39,188 nt of DNA from a virus, in IMG/VR virus record IMGVR_UViG_3300028800_000039, positions 1 to 39,188 of that record; one strand, written 5' to 3'. Made by a program: the position numbers and the translations under genes. Numbering within the stretch: position 1 is the first letter of the stretch; each line of letters opens with the position of its first letter. Shown piece after piece: positions 37,314-39,188 of the stretch. Below the pieces are notes generated by a model. It saw only the letters and a program-made list of their open reading frames with translations, searched no databases and was not told where the DNA came from.

Positions 37314-37389
37314 GCTGGGCGTTTTAGTGTACACAAAGCTTTGGATGCCCAGTGATTTTCTTCAATGCACTGCCCTATTTTTTGTTGAC

Positions 37390-37704
37390 CTACTCACACA
37401 AAGAACGCCGTCTTTTTCGCAGCTCGGCCCTCTTCTTGTTGATGTGATCTTTGTTTTTTTGCCAGTATGTTTTAACTCGCCTACTAATTCTTTCTTTTTG
37501 CTCGGCAGTCAGATAAGCTTTTGTTTTGTGATAACGCTCTCTAGCCTCCTGGCAAAACCTATCTCTGTTCTTCTGATACCATGCCTTTTTCCAGGCCTTT
37601 TTGTCGAGATTTTTCCGTTCAAGCTCCTCGTCAGCTAGCTGTTGTGCAAGAGCCTCCTTCTTAGCCTTAATGATGTCCTGCATCCGATCAAAGGTGCTTT
37701 TCAA
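37390..37704 (-). CDS. Basic coiled-coil protein with Y-x-KNRDR motifs
   Basis: 104 aa from TTG 37704, which overlaps the previous stop (TTGA); ATG 37683 is an alternative. Long charged helices carry two copies of the motif: AWYQKNRDRFCQEARERYHK and TYWQKNKDHINKKRAELRK. The same pattern occurs in the genes at 3653 and 26331. Very basic, so nucleic-acid binding is likely. Last gene of the leftward early operon. Confidence 0.65.
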   Translation of the reverse strand: MKSTFDRMQDIIKAKKEALAQQLADEELERKNLDKKAWKKAWYQKNRDRFCQEARERYHKTKAYLTAEQKERISRRVKTYWQKNKDHINKKRAELRKRRRSLCE

Positions 37705-37967
37705 TCGTTATTCCTATTACGATCTTCCTCAATCTTTTTTGTTATGGGATGGCCTTGCGGCAAGTCTATACTCCAAACATTCGCGTTTTGGTGATCCACA
37801 GATTTAATTGTCACTGGTGGAATATAGATGTCTGGAAAACAAGCTGCGTACCCAATTGGGCGGTAGGTAATATGTATATCTTCTATGGGGGTTACAGCTA
37901 GTCGCTCTTTAAAGGATTCATCTTCTAGGTTGTCTATGATAAACTGTCGCATCTCTTCTGTTGTCAT
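37701..37967 (-). CDS. Hypothetical 88-aa protein of early operon
   Basis: ATG 37967. Acidic N-terminal helix (TTEEMRQFIIDNLEDESFKE), then a beta-rich middle (IHITYRPIGYAACFPDIYIP) and a charged tail. No family recognised. Translationally coupled to the basic gene downstream; 79 nt of non-coding sequence separate it from the 62-aa gene upstream. Confidence 0.55.
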   Translation of the reverse strand: MTTEEMRQFIIDNLEDESFKERLAVTPIEDIHITYRPIGYAACFPDIYIPPVTIKSVDHQNANVWSIDLPQGHPITKKIEEDRNRNND

Positions 37968-38046
37968 CAGTCCCCAACTACTTAGGCTTATCCTTAAAGT
38001 CTTTTGCCCTTAACTTAAACCTGTGCCCTATCCCCCCATCTGTTTA

Positions 38047-38235
38047 CTAGTCCCCTATCAGCTTTTGTCTTGATAAGAATTCTTTTATGTTTACAACCTC
38101 GTTGGGGTATTTCTCCCTAAACTTATAGATCCTTTCCATGTGTAGGGGGGAGATCTCTTTGTGCCCATCAGCATGAAAGATAATGTCGACATACCCTATA
38201 CACCTGAGCCATCGACAGACTGTTTTACATTCCAT
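38047..38235 (-). CDS. Hypothetical 62-aa protein of early operon
   Basis: ATG 38235, 2 nt after the RusA-like gene, with AAGGA upstream. The product, MECKTVCRWLRCIGYVDII..., then ISPLHMERIYKFREKYPNEV, is a small alpha/beta protein with three cysteines early on. No known motif. Probably co-transcribed with the resolvase. Confidence 0.55.
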   Translation of the reverse strand: MECKTVCRWLRCIGYVDIIFHADGHKEISPLHMERIYKFREKYPNEVVNIKEFLSRQKLIGD

Positions 38236-38237
38236 AG

Positions 38238-38654
38238 TTAGTCCTTTAGATCACTTGGCCATAGAGTTTCATCAAAATCCCATGTTTGATATACTACCCT
38301 GAACTTCCATTCCGAGCTAGTCCCCTGTTTGGCAATTAGCAATTCTTTAGTTAGCTGAGCGTCATCATCATAGACTATCCCAGATGCGGCATCTTCTATA
38401 GTCTTTAGCATGTTGGATAGATCTGGCTTGCTGGTTACCTTTATATGCCGAGGGAAGAGCACATAAAACTCTAAGCTCACTTGTGATCCCAGTGGAATAG
38501 GACTGCCCTTGTAGGCGTTTTTTAAAGCATCACGCATGTAGCTCTTGAACTTGTAGTTGCTGTTAAAGATCCTATTTCCTCCGCCCGACTTAGAGACAAT
38601 GTTGAGGTCATAAGGGACTGGCAGCGTGCACATGTCTATGACGACTCTTACCAT
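38238..38654 (-). CDS. rusA: RusA-like Holliday-junction resolvase
   Basis: 138 aa from ATG 38654. The longer frame to 38765 would overlap the upstream gene by more than 100 nt, whereas ATG 38654 overlaps its TAA stop by only 7 nt. The RusA signature is clear: N-terminal VDMCTLP-type strand with N18/K22, then KPDLSNMLKTIEDAASGIVY with D78, N81, K84 and D88, and YDDDAQ with D96-D98. RusA proteins cut four-way junctions symmetrically and, in phages, help resolve replication or recombination intermediates before packaging. It complements the YqaJ nuclease in this operon. Confidence 0.85.
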   Translation of the reverse strand: MVRVVIDMCTLPVPYDLNIVSKSGGGNRIFNSNYKFKSYMRDALKNAYKGSPIPLGSQVSLEFYVLFPRHIKVTSKPDLSNMLKTIEDAASGIVYDDDAQLTKELLIAKQGTSSEWKFRVVYQTWDFDETLWPSDLKD

Positions 38655-38878
38655 ATGGATACTAATCTTATTATTTTTAGTGAGTGAGGTTCTATATCCA
38701 CGCAGAAGTCTGGCCAGTCGTCTTCTTGGTCTTCTATTCTCATGTTTTCTGGGAGTCTTATGCACACACTCCAGGAATCTTCTCCCGTTTTAAGCGGAAA
38801 GACTAATTTTTTGGTTTTCATCGGGTTCCACGGAAATAGATACAGGAGTCTGTCAGAGTCGCGCATTAAGAACTTCAA
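38648..38878 (-). CDS. Hypothetical 76-aa protein upstream of RusA
   Basis: TTG 38878 with AGAGGA about 8 nt upstream; ATG 38866 is an alternative. The product reads MRDSDRLLYLFPWNPMKTKK, then a beta segment (WSVCIRLPENMRIEDQEDDW) and an end at SIW. Its stop overlaps the RusA start (ATGGTAA), a typical coupled pair. No family recognised. Confidence 0.6.
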   Translation of the reverse strand: MKFLMRDSDRLLYLFPWNPMKTKKLVFPLKTGEDSWSVCIRLPENMRIEDQEDDWPDFCVDIEPHSLKIIRLVSIW

Positions 38879-38895
38879 GGGGTGTTTCCTCTGCG

Positions 38896-39188
38896 TTAAA
38901 GAGTTTCCATCAAATAATGCACGAAGTTTTTTCGGCAGAATCTTATAAAAACGAAATGCAAGAAGTCGTTCATGGTTTTACAGACGTAGTTTTCGTCAGC
39001 GATGATAGCATCAACCGTTTGGACAAAACCTCTGATAATCGTGTGCATAATCTTAACTTCTTCTGCGGGTTCTTCTATAGTTTTGCACATATCTTCGAGT
39101 CCATTTCTAAATCGCGACATGTAGTTGCCCAGATATTCGTCGCAGAAGTCTTTTTCCATGAGTATTATTGACGTGTAGAACGTGGTGA
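38896..39188 (-). CDS. 3' part of junction-spanning helical protein
   Basis: This is the remainder of the gene that starts at 173 on the other side of the circular join; the last 127 bases of the window repeat its beginning. The protein is acidic and helix-rich (for example GLEDMCKTIEEPAEEVK) with no signal peptide, membrane segment or motif that I can name. It lies between the helicase/primase-type ATPase and a 76-aa gene upstream of the RusA-like resolvase, all in the same direction, so it is probably expressed early with DNA-metabolism genes. Function unknown. Confidence 0.8.
   Translation of the reverse strand, partial: TTFYTSIILMEKDFCDEYLGNYMSRFRNGLEDMCKTIEEPAEEVKIMHTIIRGFVQTVDAIIADENYVCKTMNDFLHFVFIRFCRKNFVHYLMETL
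39062..39188. repeat. Right copy of exact 127-bp terminal repeat
   Basis: Identical to positions 1-127. Genes and sites here should be counted once. The small leftward gene that begins at 173 continues through this join and ends at 38896. Confidence 0.95.

Noticed and set aside
1-39188. CRISPR array
   Set aside because: The tandem repeats seen (12 bp, 41 bp) have no unique spacers of constant size between them and no cas genes.

Overview
The window is the complete genome of a tailed double-stranded DNA phage of about 39.06 kb. The first 127 bases (1-127) recur exactly as the last 127 (39062-39188), and one gene reads intact across that join, so the molecule is circular or was assembled as a circle. 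The capsid and tail genes point to a short-tailed, P22-like architecture: a ~727-residue portal, a small gp4-like adaptor, a gp10-like tail hub, an N4-gp56-like major capsid protein with its own scaffold, and a TerL packaging ATPase/nuclease. The host cannot be read from the sequence. I recognise no tyrosine integrase, endolysin or holin.

Layout, starting in the early region. A leftward operon runs from 3156 through the circular junction to 37390. It holds an SSB-like protein, a YqaJ-type exonuclease, a helicase/primase-type ATPase, a junction-spanning helical protein, a RusA-like Holliday-junction resolvase and several small genes. A divergent rightward cluster (3259-4595) ends in a virion-type protein. 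A leftward accessory block (4604-7188) carries a Hin/Pin-like serine recombinase beside a large inverted repeat. From 7891 to 14576 a rightward accessory and internal-virion block holds a membrane-anchored S-adenosylmethionine decarboxylase (SpeD family). An IS1595-family transposon with passenger genes sits exactly between speD and the gene it was once coupled to. TerL and a lipoprotein face left (14708-16392).

The rightward structural genes run from 16527 to 24077: scaffold, major capsid protein, capsid or tail proteins with FCCH-like modules, adaptor, and hub. They are interrupted by a leftward regulatory/replication island (24074-26531): two small zinc-ribbon genes, a basic winged-helix protein preceded by four 41-bp tandem repeats, an IS200/IS605-type omega-RNA without a tnpB gene, and a small basic gene. 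The structural genes resume with the portal (27080) and continue to 37219. There they form two tandem families of probable fibre or receptor-binding proteins: one with a shared N-terminal G-F-x-G module, and one of C1q/TNF-like beta-sandwich type.

Non-coding sequence is as informative as the genes. A family of short ~12-bp repeats (GTATGCGCAGC, GCTACGCAACC, GCTACGCTACC and relatives) peppers 3.2-12.8 kb and is absent, as far as I can see by eye, from the structural core. Many copies lie in frame inside genes, including speD, the recombinase and the internal virion genes. The most striking observations are the membrane-anchored SpeD with its repeat-built linker, the precisely datable IS insertion, the chain of stop/start-coupled micro-ORFs in front of the winged-helix gene, and the orphan omega-RNA.
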